The notes: generated by a model from the sequence alone, not told the origin. Positions 1 to 8,965 are shown, counted from the stretch's first letter. The stretch is 64,000 bases of DNA from Thiotrichales bacterium (GCA_016938655.1 JAFGUG010000045.1:124001-188000), one strand, 5' to 3'. Program-made: numbers and translations.

Positions 1-1
1 T

Positions 2-61
2 AATGACATGACTGATTTTCAAATGCTACGTCCAGTCATTGAATCATGCTCTGGTGCTTAG
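2..61 (+). CDS. 3' end of an unidentified upstream gene
   Basis: An open frame enters from the left edge and ends at a TAG at 59-61, with the last residues RPVIESCSGA. It is followed 20 bp later by the palindromic repeat that sits after many stop codons in this window, which supports a real gene end. The product cannot be identified from 19 residues. The typical argS neighbour priA was considered but the tail does not let me say so. Confidence 0.35.
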   Translation, partial: NDMTDFQMLRPVIESCSGA

Positions 62-81
62 CCTCTTTTGTTCGCGGTTTT

Positions 82-93
82 AGCAGGCCTGCT
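82..93. repeat. AGCAGGCCTGCT palindrome copy 1
   Basis: Perfect 12-mer between the left-edge gene end and argS. The right flank GACTTT matches the extended consensus of the family. Confidence 0.9.
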
Positions 94-256
94 GACTTTG
101 AATACGTTAAAATCCTAAAAAAACTCATAACAGACGAATCCATTTTCCATCTGCTGCGGTATTTTAGTAAAATACTCGTTTTACTTTTTCGGCTTAACTT
201 GATCCGAGTGAGCCTGGTATCGTTTTTTCGATGTCACTGATTTAAGAGAGAACCCC

Positions 257-2029
257 ATGAAGCAACAAGTTGTGCACATTTTGACCCACGTCGTTCAGCA
301 GTTAAAAACGCAAGGTGTCTTACCAGAAGACGCTAATCCGCGTATTAATGTTGAAAATACCCGTGATAAGTCACATGGCGACTTAGCAACTAACCTAGCT
401 ATGATGACAACAAAATTGGCAGGTATTCCACCCCGCGCTTTGGCTGAGAAAATTGTGGACATTATTGAGCGCATGGAAGACCGCGGTGCGCTTGAGAAAG
501 TTGAAATTGCCGGCCCAGGGTTTATTAACTTCTTTATGAAAGATGACGCAAAATTTGCCATTGTTGAGCAAGTGTTTGCCCAAGTCGAAAACTTTGGACG
601 CTGTAATGTGGGGCAGGGTAAGTCGGTGATGGTGGAGTTTGTGTCTGCTAACCCAACCGGCCCTTTGCATGTTGGTCATGGTCGAGGTGCCGCTTATGGC
701 GCCAGCGTTGCTAACTTATTGGCAGAAGCCGGCTTTAATGTGGCGCGTGAATACTATGTTAACGACGCGGGTCGCCAGATGGATATTTTGGCGACCTCAG
801 TCTGGCTTCGCTACCTAGCAATTTGCGGTGAAGCATTTACCTTTCCAAGCAATGGCTACAAAGGCGAGTACGTTTTTGAAATCAGCGAACAGCTAAAAGC
901 AGAATTTGGTGAAACCTTAAAGAAACCGGTTTTTGAAGTGTTTGCCGGTGTGCATGCGGATGAAGGTGAGCCAGAAGGCGACAAAGAGAAGCACATAGAC
1001 GATTTGATTATAAAAGCGAAAAACTTGCTGGGTACACAGCACTATGACTTGGTTTTTAATGCGGCTCTAAATTCGATTTTAAGTGATATTAAAGCCGACT
1101 TAGCTGGGTTTAATGTGACCTTTGATAACTGGTTTTCAGAGCGTTCACTTATGGAGTCCGGTGTGATTGATGCCGCGCTTGAGAAGTTACAGCAAGCGGG
1201 TAAGATTTATGAAAAAAATGGTGCGCTTTGGTTCCGTTCAACCGAATACGGTGATGAAAAAGATCGTGTTGTTGTAAGAGATAATGGCGTTAAAACCTAT
1301 TTTGCCTCTGATATTGCTTACCACTTTAACAAGTTAGAGCGTGGCTTTGATGTTTTGATTGATGTGTGGGGCTCCGATCATCACGGTTATGTGCCACGTG
1401 TACGTGCCGCTATGGAAGCCATGGGGACGAACCCCGATGCATTAGAAGTGCTGTTAGTACAATTTGCCGTGTTGTATCGTGGGGGCGAAAAACTCGCTAT
1501 GTCGACCCGTAGTGGTCAGTTTGTGACCCTACGTGAGTTGCGTGAAGAGGTAGGGGTGGATGCCGCTCGATTCTTCTATGTTCAGCGTAAGTCAGAACAG
1601 CATATGGACTTTGATTTGGATTTGGCTAAATCGCAATCAAACGAAAACCCTGTGTACTACATTCAATATGCGCATGCGCGTATTGCTGGCGTCATTCAGC
1701 AGGCCGCAGATAAAGGCTACATGGTGGATACTCAAGCAGGATTGGCGGCATTAGATAAGTTGGAGTTGGAGCAAGAGACGGATTTGGCGGTGTTATTAGC
1801 CAAATACCCAGAGATGATCGCGCGTGCGGCGGTGGCTTATGAGCCACATCAAATTGCGTATTATCTTAAAGACTTGGCTCAAGGGTTGCATACTTACTAT
1901 AACGCTTGCCACTTTGTGGTGGAAGATGATGCGATTCGTAATGCTCGCTTAACGCTTGTTTTGGCGGTTCAGCAAGTCATTAAGAATGGTTTAGCCATAT
2001 TGGATGTGTCTGCGCCAGACAAAATGTAA
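257..2029 (+). CDS. argS: Arginyl-tRNA synthetase
   Basis: Class I aminoacyl-tRNA synthetase that charges tRNA-Arg in the cytoplasm. The 590-residue length is normal for bacterial ArgRS. The N-terminal additional domain (about 1-100) is followed by the catalytic core with the HIGH-type motif HVGH at residues 128-131 within ANPTGPLHVGHGRG. The region AMSTRSGQF stands in the place of KMSKS, as is usual for ArgRS. The C-terminal part is the helical anticodon-binding DALR domain (YYIQYAHARI onward). The ATG at 257 follows a purine-rich AAGAGAGA. A SPOR-domain gene follows, a common arrangement in gammaproteobacteria. About 165 bp upstream lies a palindrome copy, and another lies 18 bp past the stop codon. 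Confidence 0.97.
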   Translation: MKQQVVHILTHVVQQLKTQGVLPEDANPRINVENTRDKSHGDLATNLAMMTTKLAGIPPRALAEKIVDIIERMEDRGALEKVEIAGPGFINFFMKDDAKFAIVEQVFAQVENFGRCNVGQGKSVMVEFVSANPTGPLHVGHGRGAAYGASVANLLAEAGFNVAREYYVNDAGRQMDILATSVWLRYLAICGEAFTFPSNGYKGEYVFEISEQLKAEFGETLKKPVFEVFAGVHADEGEPEGDKEKHIDDLIIKAKNLLGTQHYDLVFNAALNSILSDIKADLAGFNVTFDNWFSERSLMESGVIDAALEKLQQAGKIYEKNGALWFRSTEYGDEKDRVVVRDNGVKTYFASDIAYHFNKLERGFDVLIDVWGSDHHGYVPRVRAAMEAMGTNPDALEVLLVQFAVLYRGGEKLAMSTRSGQFVTLRELREEVGVDAARFFYVQRKSEQHMDFDLDLAKSQSNENPVYYIQYAHARIAGVIQQAADKGYMVDTQAGLAALDKLELEQETDLAVLLAKYPEMIARAAVAYEPHQIAYYLKDLAQGLHTYYNACHFVVEDDAIRNARLTLVLAVQQVIKNGLAILDVSAPDKM

Positions 2030-2046
2030 GCGGCATTTGTAAATTC

Positions 2047-2058
2047 AGCAGGCCTGCT
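2047..2058. repeat. AGCAGGCCTGCT palindrome copy 2
   Basis: Perfect 12-mer 18 bp after the argS stop, followed by TACTTTAAAAG, a near match to the extended right flank. A conventional terminator lies just downstream. Confidence 0.9.
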
Positions 2059-2078
2059 TACTTTAAAAGCAATATTTA

Positions 2079-2107
2079 AGGGTTTCTCTTGTTGAAGCCC
2101 TTTTTTT
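2079..2107 (+). terminator. Rho-independent terminator after argS
   Basis: Stem AGGGTTTC / GAAGCCCT (one G-T pair) closed by a short loop and followed directly by seven T residues. It lies 50 bp past the argS stop and before the SPOR gene, so the two are probably separate transcripts or only partly coupled. Confidence 0.75.
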
Positions 2108-2160
2108 ATCAAATGCGTAATTCAATTTACGTTACAAAATGAGTTTACTCAAGGTACACA

Positions 2161-2811
2161 ATGTCGCGAGATTATCGACACGGACACAATACCAATAATA
2201 AAGGGTTTCAACGCCGTTCTCAGCAGCAACCTAAGCAAGACTCAGGACGCGGAATGGGCAAGGTTTGGTTGATTGGTGCATTGGTGTCGGTCAACTTTTT
2301 GGGTGGTTTTTTAGTTGCCAAGCACTTCATGGGAAGTAGCGATTCAAAAGAGGCGGTTGCGCCGTCTGAAATTTATGCGGAGGTGACTCAGCCCCTTGAA
2401 AAACCAGAAACTAAATCGAATGTCATAACCGTTGAAGCGTTACCCGTTGAGTCAAATTTAATTAATGATGACACAGCGGATGATTCGTCTCTTTCGAATG
2501 CAACCAAGTACAGTTTTTATCAAGGCTTAAAAGCGACCGAAGTGGTGGTTGATGCGGTACCCATTTCCGTGGCTTTGGACTCTGCTTATTACATCTTAGC
2601 GGGCACGTTTGGTTCTGAGAAAGTTGCCATGCGTGAACAAGCTCGGTTAGCAGGGTTGGGACAGGTCGTGAAGGTGAGTCCCATTGCTCATAAAAATCGT
2701 ACGCTGTATCGCTTGAGTGTGGGACCGTTCAATGATCGATTGGTGATGAATGCAAAGCGCAATGAGTTGCGTCGATTAGGGGTGGATACCTTATTGGTTA
2801 AGGCCAAATAG
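2161..2811 (+). CDS. SPOR-domain membrane protein
   Basis: A bitopic inner-membrane protein of 216 residues. A basic, glutamine-rich cytoplasmic head (1-33) is followed by one membrane segment (about 34-54, from VWLIGALVSVNFLGGF), a low-complexity acidic linker (60-135) and a C-terminal SPOR domain (about 141-214). SPOR domains bind glycan strands stripped of stem peptides at the division septum, so a role in division or septal wall metabolism is expected. The layout is that of FtsN, but SPOR proteins are numerous and the gene beside argS is not always FtsN. The start is the ATG with AAGG about 8 bp upstream. It converges with a diguanylate cyclase gene 40 bp away. Confidence 0.85.
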   Translation: MSRDYRHGHNTNNKGFQRRSQQQPKQDSGRGMGKVWLIGALVSVNFLGGFLVAKHFMGSSDSKEAVAPSEIYAEVTQPLEKPETKSNVITVEALPVESNLINDDTADDSSLSNATKYSFYQGLKATEVVVDAVPISVALDSAYYILAGTFGSEKVAMREQARLAGLGQVVKVSPIAHKNRTLYRLSVGPFNDRLVMNAKRNELRRLGVDTLLVKAK

Positions 2812-2850
2812 TTGACCTTATTAAAGCGATGATTATCGGCTTGATAGGAC

Positions 2851-3915
2851 TTATTTAGCAATCTCGTTTGCGGTGAGTTGCATCTCATCAATCACTTGGT
2901 TTCGACCGCTCTCTTTGGCTTTATACAAAGCAATATCGGCTCTAGAGACGAGTTGATCGCCAGTTTCTGGTTCGCCATGAAAGTGTGCAACGCCAAAAGA
3001 AGCGGTAATTTTTGTTAGCGGCTCATTGGAGTTTTTGCGTTTTAAAACCGATGCTTCAATGTCGCTACGAATCTCTTCGGCACGCTCATTGGCCTCTTCT
3101 AAGCTTGAATCGGATAACAAAATAACAAACTCTTCACCGCCATAACGGCAGATGGTTTCATTGGCACGTTGTTTCTTTTTCATGGTATTGGCGTAGTAAC
3201 GCAGAACACTGTCGCCAATTAAATGACCGTACGTATCATTAAAGTTTTTGAAGTGGTCAATGTCACTCAAGATCACACATAAACTATTTGGTTTTTCTGC
3301 TTGCTCAGCTTTTAACATATGCTCTTCAAGTGCATGGTTAAAGGCTTTGCGATTACCTAGCTCTGTTAATTCGTCGGTAAGTGCGGCGGTTTGTGCTTCA
3401 ATGAGCTGATTTCTTAAACTGCGCACCTCTTCTGAGGTTTCGAGCATCTCTTGCTGAAAGGCTTTACTGCTCTCGTTCATAGATTGCGCATGTGAAACCA
3501 TGGTCTCTGAAATCTCTTTGATCTCTTTGGCATTTAGGTTGGGGTTTGCAAGAGAGTTTGCACAGTCGTCAAGTTTTTGGGTGTGGTCTTCGAGTTTGTC
3601 ACTCCAAAGATTCATCTTTTTGACCATCACGTCAACCAGTCGACGGAATGCTCGGTCAAATTGAGTGTCCTCTTCAGATTCATCTTGTAAAAATTGCTCA
3701 TACAGACGTTTACCGACTCGGTCGGTATAGCCGTAAGGGTCTTTAAGAATGGCGTCCATCTCTTTTCTAAAAGGAGGATTATCGCCCTTTAAATAGTAGT
3801 ACCAGACAAAATAGTTTAGAGGCGTTGGGTTAATCTCTTGCTCTTGAAAAGATTCCAAAAGGCGCTCAAAGATTCGAGTGGCTTTTTCTGGCGTATCTTG
3901 AGGGGTTTTAAACAT
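2851..3915 (-). CDS. Diguanylate cyclase (GGDEF), soluble
   Basis: Predicted to make c-di-GMP from two GTP. The 354-residue protein has no membrane segment. Residues 1-100 form a helical N-terminal module rich in aromatic residues (NYFVWYYYLKG). Residues 100-180 look like a coiled coil, and the GGDEF domain fills 180-345. The active motif is GGEEF at 259-263, with SDIDHFKNFND for metal and GTP binding, so it should be active. The inhibitory I-site, normally RxxD, reads RANE at 250-253; the Asp to Glu change may weaken product inhibition. No receiver or PAS domain is evident, so the input signal is unknown. It is divergent from ubiK, with about 210 bp between starts. Confidence 0.9.
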   Translation of the reverse strand: MFKTPQDTPEKATRIFERLLESFQEQEINPTPLNYFVWYYYLKGDNPPFRKEMDAILKDPYGYTDRVGKRLYEQFLQDESEEDTQFDRAFRRLVDVMVKKMNLWSDKLEDHTQKLDDCANSLANPNLNAKEIKEISETMVSHAQSMNESSKAFQQEMLETSEEVRSLRNQLIEAQTAALTDELTELGNRKAFNHALEEHMLKAEQAEKPNSLCVILSDIDHFKNFNDTYGHLIGDSVLRYYANTMKKKQRANETICRYGGEEFVILLSDSSLEEANERAEEIRSDIEASVLKRKNSNEPLTKITASFGVAHFHGEPETGDQLVSRADIALYKAKESGRNQVIDEMQLTANEIAK

Positions 3916-4128
3916 GCCTGGTTCCTATAAAACAAAGGTGACTCTTACAATCCGTTAAGTAAAATATTCTATCACTAAAATTACACGCGTCGCAGATCAA
4001 AAGCGGCACAAACTTAAGATTGAATTGCGGTTCTAAAAATACGGAGTTGTTCTGACGATTCACCGTAATTTAGTTACAATTACTATTTACTGTAAACCTA
4101 TTATAAATTGACTTATAAGGCTCCTAAC

Positions 4129-4371
4129 ATGATTGATCCAAAGCAGATTGAAGAAACCGTTCTTAAACTCTCTCAAGCGATTCCTAATGGTTTTGGTGAG
4201 CCACCTGCGGCCATGAAGGCGCAATTAAAAGCCATTTTAACCGCCAGTTTAGAAAAAATGGACATGGTCACTCGCGAAGAGTTTGATGTTCAGAAAGCGG
4301 TATTGGCAAAAACACGCGCTAAATTAGAGGCATTAGAAGCCAAAATAGCGGAATGGGAAGCTAACCAGTAA
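4129..4371 (+). CDS. ubiK: Ubiquinone biosynthesis accessory factor UbiK (YqiC/BMFP family)
   Basis: An 80-residue protein, helical throughout, with an amphipathic N-terminal helix and a C-terminal coiled coil (VLAKTRAKLEALEAKIAEWE). This is the BMFP pattern of E. coli YqiC/UbiK, a lipid-binding trimer that supports the late soluble steps of ubiquinone synthesis with UbiJ. A longer frame opens at a TTG at 4108, but the ATG at 4129 with AAGG upstream and the MIDPKQIE N-terminus fits the family better. comM follows 30 bp downstream, an order common in gammaproteobacteria, and the two are likely co-transcribed. Confidence 0.9.
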   Translation: MIDPKQIEETVLKLSQAIPNGFGEPPAAMKAQLKAILTASLEKMDMVTREEFDVQKAVLAKTRAKLEALEAKIAEWEANQ

Positions 4372-4401
4372 TGTTTAGTCTAGTAATAGAGGCGTAAGGC
4401 T

Positions 4402-5940
4402 GTGTTAGCGACCGTGTTGACGCGCGCAAGCGTTGGGCTGCAAGCCCCTGTAGTAACCGTTGAAGTACATGCAAGTAATGGATTGCCGGCGTTATCCATT
4501 GTCGGCTTGCCAGAGGCCTCCGTGCGTGAGAGTAAAGAGCGTGTTCGCAGTGCCTTAATTAGCAGTGGTTTTCAACTGCCCCCCAAACGCATTACGGTTA
4601 ATTTGGCTCCTGCTGACTTGCCTAAAACGGGTGGGCGCTATGACTTAGCCATTGCTCTAGGTATTTTAATCGCGACAGAACAACTGCTGGTTGATGATAT
4701 TAATGCTTTCGAATTTTATGGTGAATTAGGCTTAACCGGCGAGTTACGTTCTGTTCCGGGTGTTTTGTCGGCGTTAGTCAATTGTGAGCAAGCCTGCCGA
4801 AAAGCGATTATTCCACTTGTTAACTCAGATGAAGCAAGTGCGCTGTTAGCTAATCGACCCATAGAGTCTACTATACCGAGCGTGTTAGGGGCTAATAGCT
4901 TGCTGGATGTTTGCCGATTTTTAATCAAACAGGGCGAGCTCACGCAACTTCAATTTGAAAAGCATGCGTCCTCTGAATACAGTAAAGATTTGGCCGACAT
5001 TAGTGGTCAACTGCAAGCAAAACGGGTACTAGAGCTGGCAGCAAGTGGGGGGCACTCTTTATTAATGGTTGGGCCACCCGGCTCGGGTAAAAGTATGTTG
5101 GCGTCTCGTCTTGTAACCTTGTTGCCTGAATTATCTCAAAAAGAGGCGTTAGAGCTTGCGAGCATCTATTCTGTTGCAGGCAAGCCGGTTGACATTACAA
5201 CGCTTAATCAAACCAAGCTGGTAAGCCCACATCACTCTGCCTCAACGGCGTCTATGGTTGGTGGCGGTTCGATTCCTAAACCCGGTGCCATCAGTTTGGC
5301 GCACAACGGGGTTTTGTTTTTGGATGAGTTGCCAGAATTTACGCGCCCTGTTTTAGAGGCATTAAGGGAGCCCTTAGAAACCCAGCAGGTTGAAGTGACC
5401 CGTGTGCAGCAGCAGGTGACCTTTCCTGCTAAGTTTTTGTTAGTAGCGGCGATGAACCCGTCACCCTCAGGTTACTTCCCTGATGATCTCTTTGGTCGCT
5501 GCACCGATACACCAGATCAAATTTCACGTTATCAGCACAAAATTTCAGGGCCACTATTGGATCGAATTGACTTGCACTTGGAAGTGCCTCCGGTTGATAT
5601 TGAAGCGTTACAACAGATCAAAGATCCAAAAGCGGAGAGTAGTGCAAAGGTTCGTAAGCGTGTGGAAGCCATTCGTAATCAACAATTTCAACGTCAGGGT
5701 TGCTTGAACTGTGAACTCACCCCAACGCAAATTTCGAATTTAATACCATTGGATGAGGTGAGTCAAACCATCTTAAAAAATGCGGTGGAAAAAATGGGGA
5801 TCTCTGCGCGAAGTTATCATCGTATTTTAAGGGTGGCGCGCACCTTAGCCGATATGGCAAACAGTGAAACTGTCGAGGCATTGCATATTGCAGAAGCGCT
5901 CAGCTATCGGTCGCTTGACCGACAGTTAGGGAGTCATTAG
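4402..5940 (+). CDS. comM: ComM / YifB family AAA+ ATPase (Mg-chelatase-like)
   Basis: A 512-residue hexameric AAA+ helicase-like protein. In naturally competent bacteria ComM promotes branch migration during integration of imported DNA. The N-terminal ChlI domain (about 10-130, GLPALSIVGLPEASVRESKERV split over two motifs) has the Lon-like fold. The ATPase core has Walker A GPPGSGKS at 224-231 and Walker B GVLFLDELPEF near 303-313. The C-terminal Mg-chelatase domain ends with ARSYHRILRVARTLADM. It starts with GTG at 4402, preceded by GTAAGG. The stop TAG overlaps by one base the GTG start of the next gene, so translation is probably coupled. Presence of comM does not prove competence, since it is widespread in non-competent species. 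Confidence 0.95.
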   Translation: MLATVLTRASVGLQAPVVTVEVHASNGLPALSIVGLPEASVRESKERVRSALISSGFQLPPKRITVNLAPADLPKTGGRYDLAIALGILIATEQLLVDDINAFEFYGELGLTGELRSVPGVLSALVNCEQACRKAIIPLVNSDEASALLANRPIESTIPSVLGANSLLDVCRFLIKQGELTQLQFEKHASSEYSKDLADISGQLQAKRVLELAASGGHSLLMVGPPGSGKSMLASRLVTLLPELSQKEALELASIYSVAGKPVDITTLNQTKLVSPHHSASTASMVGGGSIPKPGAISLAHNGVLFLDELPEFTRPVLEALREPLETQQVEVTRVQQQVTFPAKFLLVAAMNPSPSGYFPDDLFGRCTDTPDQISRYQHKISGPLLDRIDLHLEVPPVDIEALQQIKDPKAESSAKVRKRVEAIRNQQFQRQGCLNCELTPTQISNLIPLDEVSQTILKNAVEKMGISARSYHRILRVARTLADMANSETVEALHIAEALSYRSLDRQLGSH

Positions 5941-6632
5941 TGGATTATTCAATACTAGTCACCTCTTTAGTTGTAGGTGTGTTGGGTGGCGTTCACTGTC
6001 TTGGTATGTGTGGTGGCGTAGTCGGTGCCTTGACGTTTGGTTTGGATGTCAATATTCAGCGCAGCCGCTTTAAAATGATGCTCTTTCAGTTAGCTTATAA
6101 CGTTGGGCGTATCACCAGTTATATGATGATCGGGGCAATATTTGGCTCTATCGGTATGGCTTTAGGCTCGTTAGCCACTTTTTTGCCTGCTCAACAAGCG
6201 TTGCAAATAGTCGCAGGCCTGTTCATGATCGCGCTTGGTTTATACTTGGGCGGTTGGTGGTATGGGGTGGTTGTGATTGAAAAAGTGGGCCAATCGCTCT
6301 GGACTCATATTCAACCTTATGCCAATAAACTCACACCGATTAAACATTTTAGGCAGGCCTGGTGGTACGGTCTGATTTGGGGGTGGTTACCTTGTGGCTT
6401 AGTGTACAGTATGCTTATTATGGCCATGAGTGCAGGCGGAGCGTTGGAGGGGGCTTTGGTGATGTTAGCGTTTGGTTTAGGAACCTTGCCGAACCTCTTG
6501 TTGATGGGGGCGTTTGCGTTCTACTTTACCAAGTTAGCCAGAAAAAATTGGGTGAGAAAACTCTCAGGGATGGGTGTCATTGGAATGGGCGTTTGGCAGC
6601 TCTACTTAGCTTGGGCGGTTCAGGTGAATTAA
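5940..6632 (+). CDS. Sulfite exporter TauE/SafE-like (DsbD_2) membrane protein
   Basis: A polytopic inner-membrane protein of 230 residues with about six hydrophobic segments. The N-terminal signature GGVHCLGMCGG (Cys20 and Cys24) is typical of the short TauE/SafE-like, DsbD-related family often found with cbb3 oxidase and copper assembly genes. A mirrored motif WLPCGLVYSML occurs in the second half, suggesting an inverted-repeat fold. The role is probably metal or thiol handling, but the substrate is unknown. The GTG start overlaps the comM stop by one base. Two copies of the CAGGCCTG word lie inside this gene (6214-6221 and 6354-6361), in two different reading frames. Confidence 0.8.
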   Translation: MDYSILVTSLVVGVLGGVHCLGMCGGVVGALTFGLDVNIQRSRFKMMLFQLAYNVGRITSYMMIGAIFGSIGMALGSLATFLPAQQALQIVAGLFMIALGLYLGGWWYGVVVIEKVGQSLWTHIQPYANKLTPIKHFRQAWWYGLIWGWLPCGLVYSMLIMAMSAGGALEGALVMLAFGLGTLPNLLLMGAFAFYFTKLARKNWVRKLSGMGVIGMGVWQLYLAWAVQVN

Positions 6633-6670
6633 CAATGACTCAAGGTTTAGCTTAAAGTTGAAAAAAAAAG

Positions 6671-6699
6671 AGCCGCTGACAATCTAATTGTCAGCGGCT
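6671..6699. terminator. Bidirectional terminator between convergent genes
   Basis: Perfect stem AGCCGCTGACAA / TTGTCAGCGGCT around a 5 nt loop, with an A-run on the left and a T-rich tract on the right. It lies between the plus-strand TauE-like gene and the minus-strand TolC-like gene and can serve both. Confidence 0.92.
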
Positions 6700-6739
6700 T
6701 ATTTATTTTTAATTGCGAATGGTCTAATAAATGAGCAAT

Positions 6740-8065
6740 CTAATCTTTCATCGCTTCATCAATCGGATCAAGATTTATGTTCATGTTTTGCAATAGGGTT
6801 CCCATGCCATTGGCAATGCGATACTGAGCGATACGGTAATCGTTTTCGCTTTCAGCCATATTGCGCTGAGCATTAATGTACTCATCTTCCGTGTTAAGTA
6901 AATCTAGCAGGGAGCGTCTGCCTAAGCTAAATTGTTGACGGTAGCCTGTTAGCGTGTCAAAGGTCAGTTGCATGTGTTGTGCAATGTACTCTTTTTGCTC
7001 ACCCACATATTGATAGGCGTTCCATGCGTAGCGAATGTTTTCTAAAGTTTGTCTGCGCGTGTTATTGCGGATTTCAGCGGCTTGGTGAAGTGCGCTTGCG
7101 GTACGGTTTCTGTTCGCTTTATCTTTGCCACCGTTATAAAGGTTATAACGCATACGAACCATCGCTTGAAGATCTTCGTTGATACCATCAACACCAGCAA
7201 GGTTGTTATCCCAAGTTTTTAAAAGCTCTAAATCGACTCTAGGATAAAAGGCACTAGATGAAGCATCATATTGAGCCTGTGCTTCAGCGATATCCGCATT
7301 GGCAGAGCGTAATGTTGGATGCTCAATTAAAGCAATGTTAATCGCATCATCAATCGTCGCTGGGATGTCTAAATTAATGGTTGGTTCAACTAAGGCGCTA
7401 TCCGGTTGGCGACCAAGTACACGCTGAAACTTACCTAGAACATCATAGTAGTTATTATTAGCGGCACTCAGGTTTGATTTTGCTAAGGCTAATCGAGCTC
7501 TTGCTTGGTCAACTTCAACTTGGTTACCAATACCGGCATCAAATCGTTGCGTGATTTGATCTAGAATTTTTTCATGCGTTGCGACATTTTCTTCCGCTAA
7601 AGCCAATAACTTTTGCTGTGTTAGCAGGTTTAAGTAAGCTTCGGTCATATCAAGTGCGACTTGGTTGGCCGCCGCCTCTGAGGCATAAGCGGCCGCTTCC
7701 ATACGGTTTTTCTGACGCTCAATCTCGTTTTCAGTGCCAAAGCCTTCAAACAAATTTTGAGTGACTCGAACAGCCGCTTCGCCTCGGGTCAATCCATCAC
7801 CGATATTGTCGGTGGTTTGGTTATCAACCTCTTCGTAACCAATTCCTGCGGTTAGGTCAATCGTTGGGTACCAACTGCCCTCTGCTCCCTTAAGTTCGGC
7901 TTGAATGGCTCTCAACTCTTTTAGCTTGCTTCTAAACTCAGGATTGTGCAATACCGCATCTTCAACAGTCGCATTCAGTTCAATTGCGGATGCGTTTTGG
8001 TACGCAAGGGCCATAGGTAAGGCCAAAGCACCTAAAGTAAATAGGCGCACCAGTGAGATGTTCAT
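6740..8065 (-). CDS. TolC-family outer membrane channel (LapE-like)
   Basis: Outer-membrane exit duct of a type I secretion system. The start is placed at the ATG at 8065, preceded by GGAGC with good spacing, giving a signal peptide (MNISLVRLFTLGALALPMALA) and 441 residues; a longer in-frame extension lacks a signal. Two OEP repeats with long helical coiled coils follow (for example VALDMTEAYLNLLTQQKLLALAEENV and its second-half counterpart, each seen in part). Position in the same locus as lapB/lapC-like genes and length fit LapE/AggA, the outer membrane partner for a LapA-type adhesin. It is probably co-transcribed with the upstream LuxR-type gene (53 bp gap). Confidence 0.9.
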   Translation of the reverse strand: MNISLVRLFTLGALALPMALAYQNASAIELNATVEDAVLHNPEFRSKLKELRAIQAELKGAEGSWYPTIDLTAGIGYEEVDNQTTDNIGDGLTRGEAAVRVTQNLFEGFGTENEIERQKNRMEAAAYASEAAANQVALDMTEAYLNLLTQQKLLALAEENVATHEKILDQITQRFDAGIGNQVEVDQARARLALAKSNLSAANNNYYDVLGKFQRVLGRQPDSALVEPTINLDIPATIDDAINIALIEHPTLRSANADIAEAQAQYDASSSAFYPRVDLELLKTWDNNLAGVDGINEDLQAMVRMRYNLYNGGKDKANRNRTASALHQAAEIRNNTRRQTLENIRYAWNAYQYVGEQKEYIAQHMQLTFDTLTGYRQQFSLGRRSLLDLLNTEDEYINAQRNMAESENDYRIAQYRIANGMGTLLQNMNINLDPIDEAMKD

Positions 8066-8118
8066 GTTTTGCTCCTCAGCAATTTGTGTTTGTTGCGTTG
8101 CTTTTGGTAAAGAAGATT

Positions 8119-8724
8119 TTAAGCATCCTGCCAATTTTGTATTTTTATAGCAAGGCTTAATCGATCTTTTACGCTTAGTTTTTGAAAAATATTATGTAAG
8201 TGCGCTTTTACCGTTCGTTCTGTGACGAAAATTTGATCCGCAATTTGCTTGTTGTTTTGTCCGGTTAAGACGGCTTCACACACTTGAATTTCTCGATCAG
8301 TCAGGTTTTCTTTCCAACCATCATTTTTTTCAGGTGGTGCGTTAATCGCTTGAATCATCGCTTGCATAATATTTTGTCCAAGCCAGACATTTCCGCTTTC
8401 AACGGTTGCAATCGCTTGTTCAATAATGGGTTTAGCGGCATAGGTATTTAAAAAACCTTTAATGCCTAATTTAAATAAACCAATCGAATCTTCGGTATTT
8501 GGCTCGTTACTGAATACAATGATGTTAAAGCCCTTAAGAACCAGTTCTGCAATTTGTTGACTGGTAACTGAAGGTGTTTTATGCAAAAGCAAGAGTGCGT
8601 TCAATTCAATTGCTTGTGTTTCAATTTCGTCCAGGTTGTAAACAATCTTTGGTTTATCTGAGGACACCTCTAACCATGTTTTTAAAACATTGGGGTCTTG
8701 CACATAAAAAAAAGTTTGCTTCAT
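8119..8724 (-). CDS. LuxR/NarL-type regulator with degenerate receiver
   Basis: A 201-residue transcription factor. The C-terminal LuxR helix-turn-helix (about 141-198) is intact, with LTDREIQVCEAVLTG and the recognition helix VTERTVKAHLHNIFQKL. The N-terminal 120 residues fold like a response-regulator receiver, but the phospho-accepting Asp position reads LLLLHKT (His48). The usual Lys near FLNTYA is also missing, so phosphorylation by a kinase is unlikely. Its position between the TolC-like gene and the lapB/lapC genes suggests local control of the secretion or adhesin genes. That assignment is inference. Confidence 0.85.
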   Translation of the reverse strand: MKQTFFYVQDPNVLKTWLEVSSDKPKIVYNLDEIETQAIELNALLLLHKTPSVTSQQIAELVLKGFNIIVFSNEPNTEDSIGLFKLGIKGFLNTYAAKPIIEQAIATVESGNVWLGQNIMQAMIQAINAPPEKNDGWKENLTDREIQVCEAVLTGQNNKQIADQIFVTERTVKAHLHNIFQKLSVKDRLSLAIKIQNWQDA

Positions 8725-8919
8725 ATTGGTTTAATTCTACCTAAGAGAGACAACTATTTAGACAAGTTTCGATTGCTAAAATCGCTGAACTCATAATTAT
8801 ACTTAGTAATACTGATCTTTTATTATCATAACCGAATTCACTATTATAGAGAATTTTTATGCAGTGTTAAGTAAATAACGAGTTGATTATATTTTATTTT
8901 AACGGCTAAGCTTAAAGTT

Positions 8920-8931
8920 AGCAGGCCTGTT
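8920..8931. repeat. AGCAGGCCTGTT palindrome copy (one base off)
   Basis: Lies 35 bp past the stop of the HlyD-type gene, in a 241 bp gap upstream of the LuxR-type gene. The inner AACAGGCCTGYT-type 10-mer is kept and the flank AAAGTTAGCAGG matches the family. Confidence 0.85.
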
Positions 8932-8965
8932 AAAGCGTTACATTTTTGTGTTGATTTGGTGTTTT

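Noticed and set aside
46-240. 64-codon frame before argS
   Set aside because: Runs across a palindrome copy and the argS leader, has no ribosome site and no recognisable protein features.
2161-2811. Naming the SPOR gene ftsN
   Set aside because: Layout fits, but SPOR proteins are diverse and no essential FtsN motif outside the SPOR domain could be recognised.
6362-6655. 97-codon frame inside the TauE-like gene
   Set aside because: Overlaps a well-supported membrane protein in another frame; composition is that of a shadow frame.
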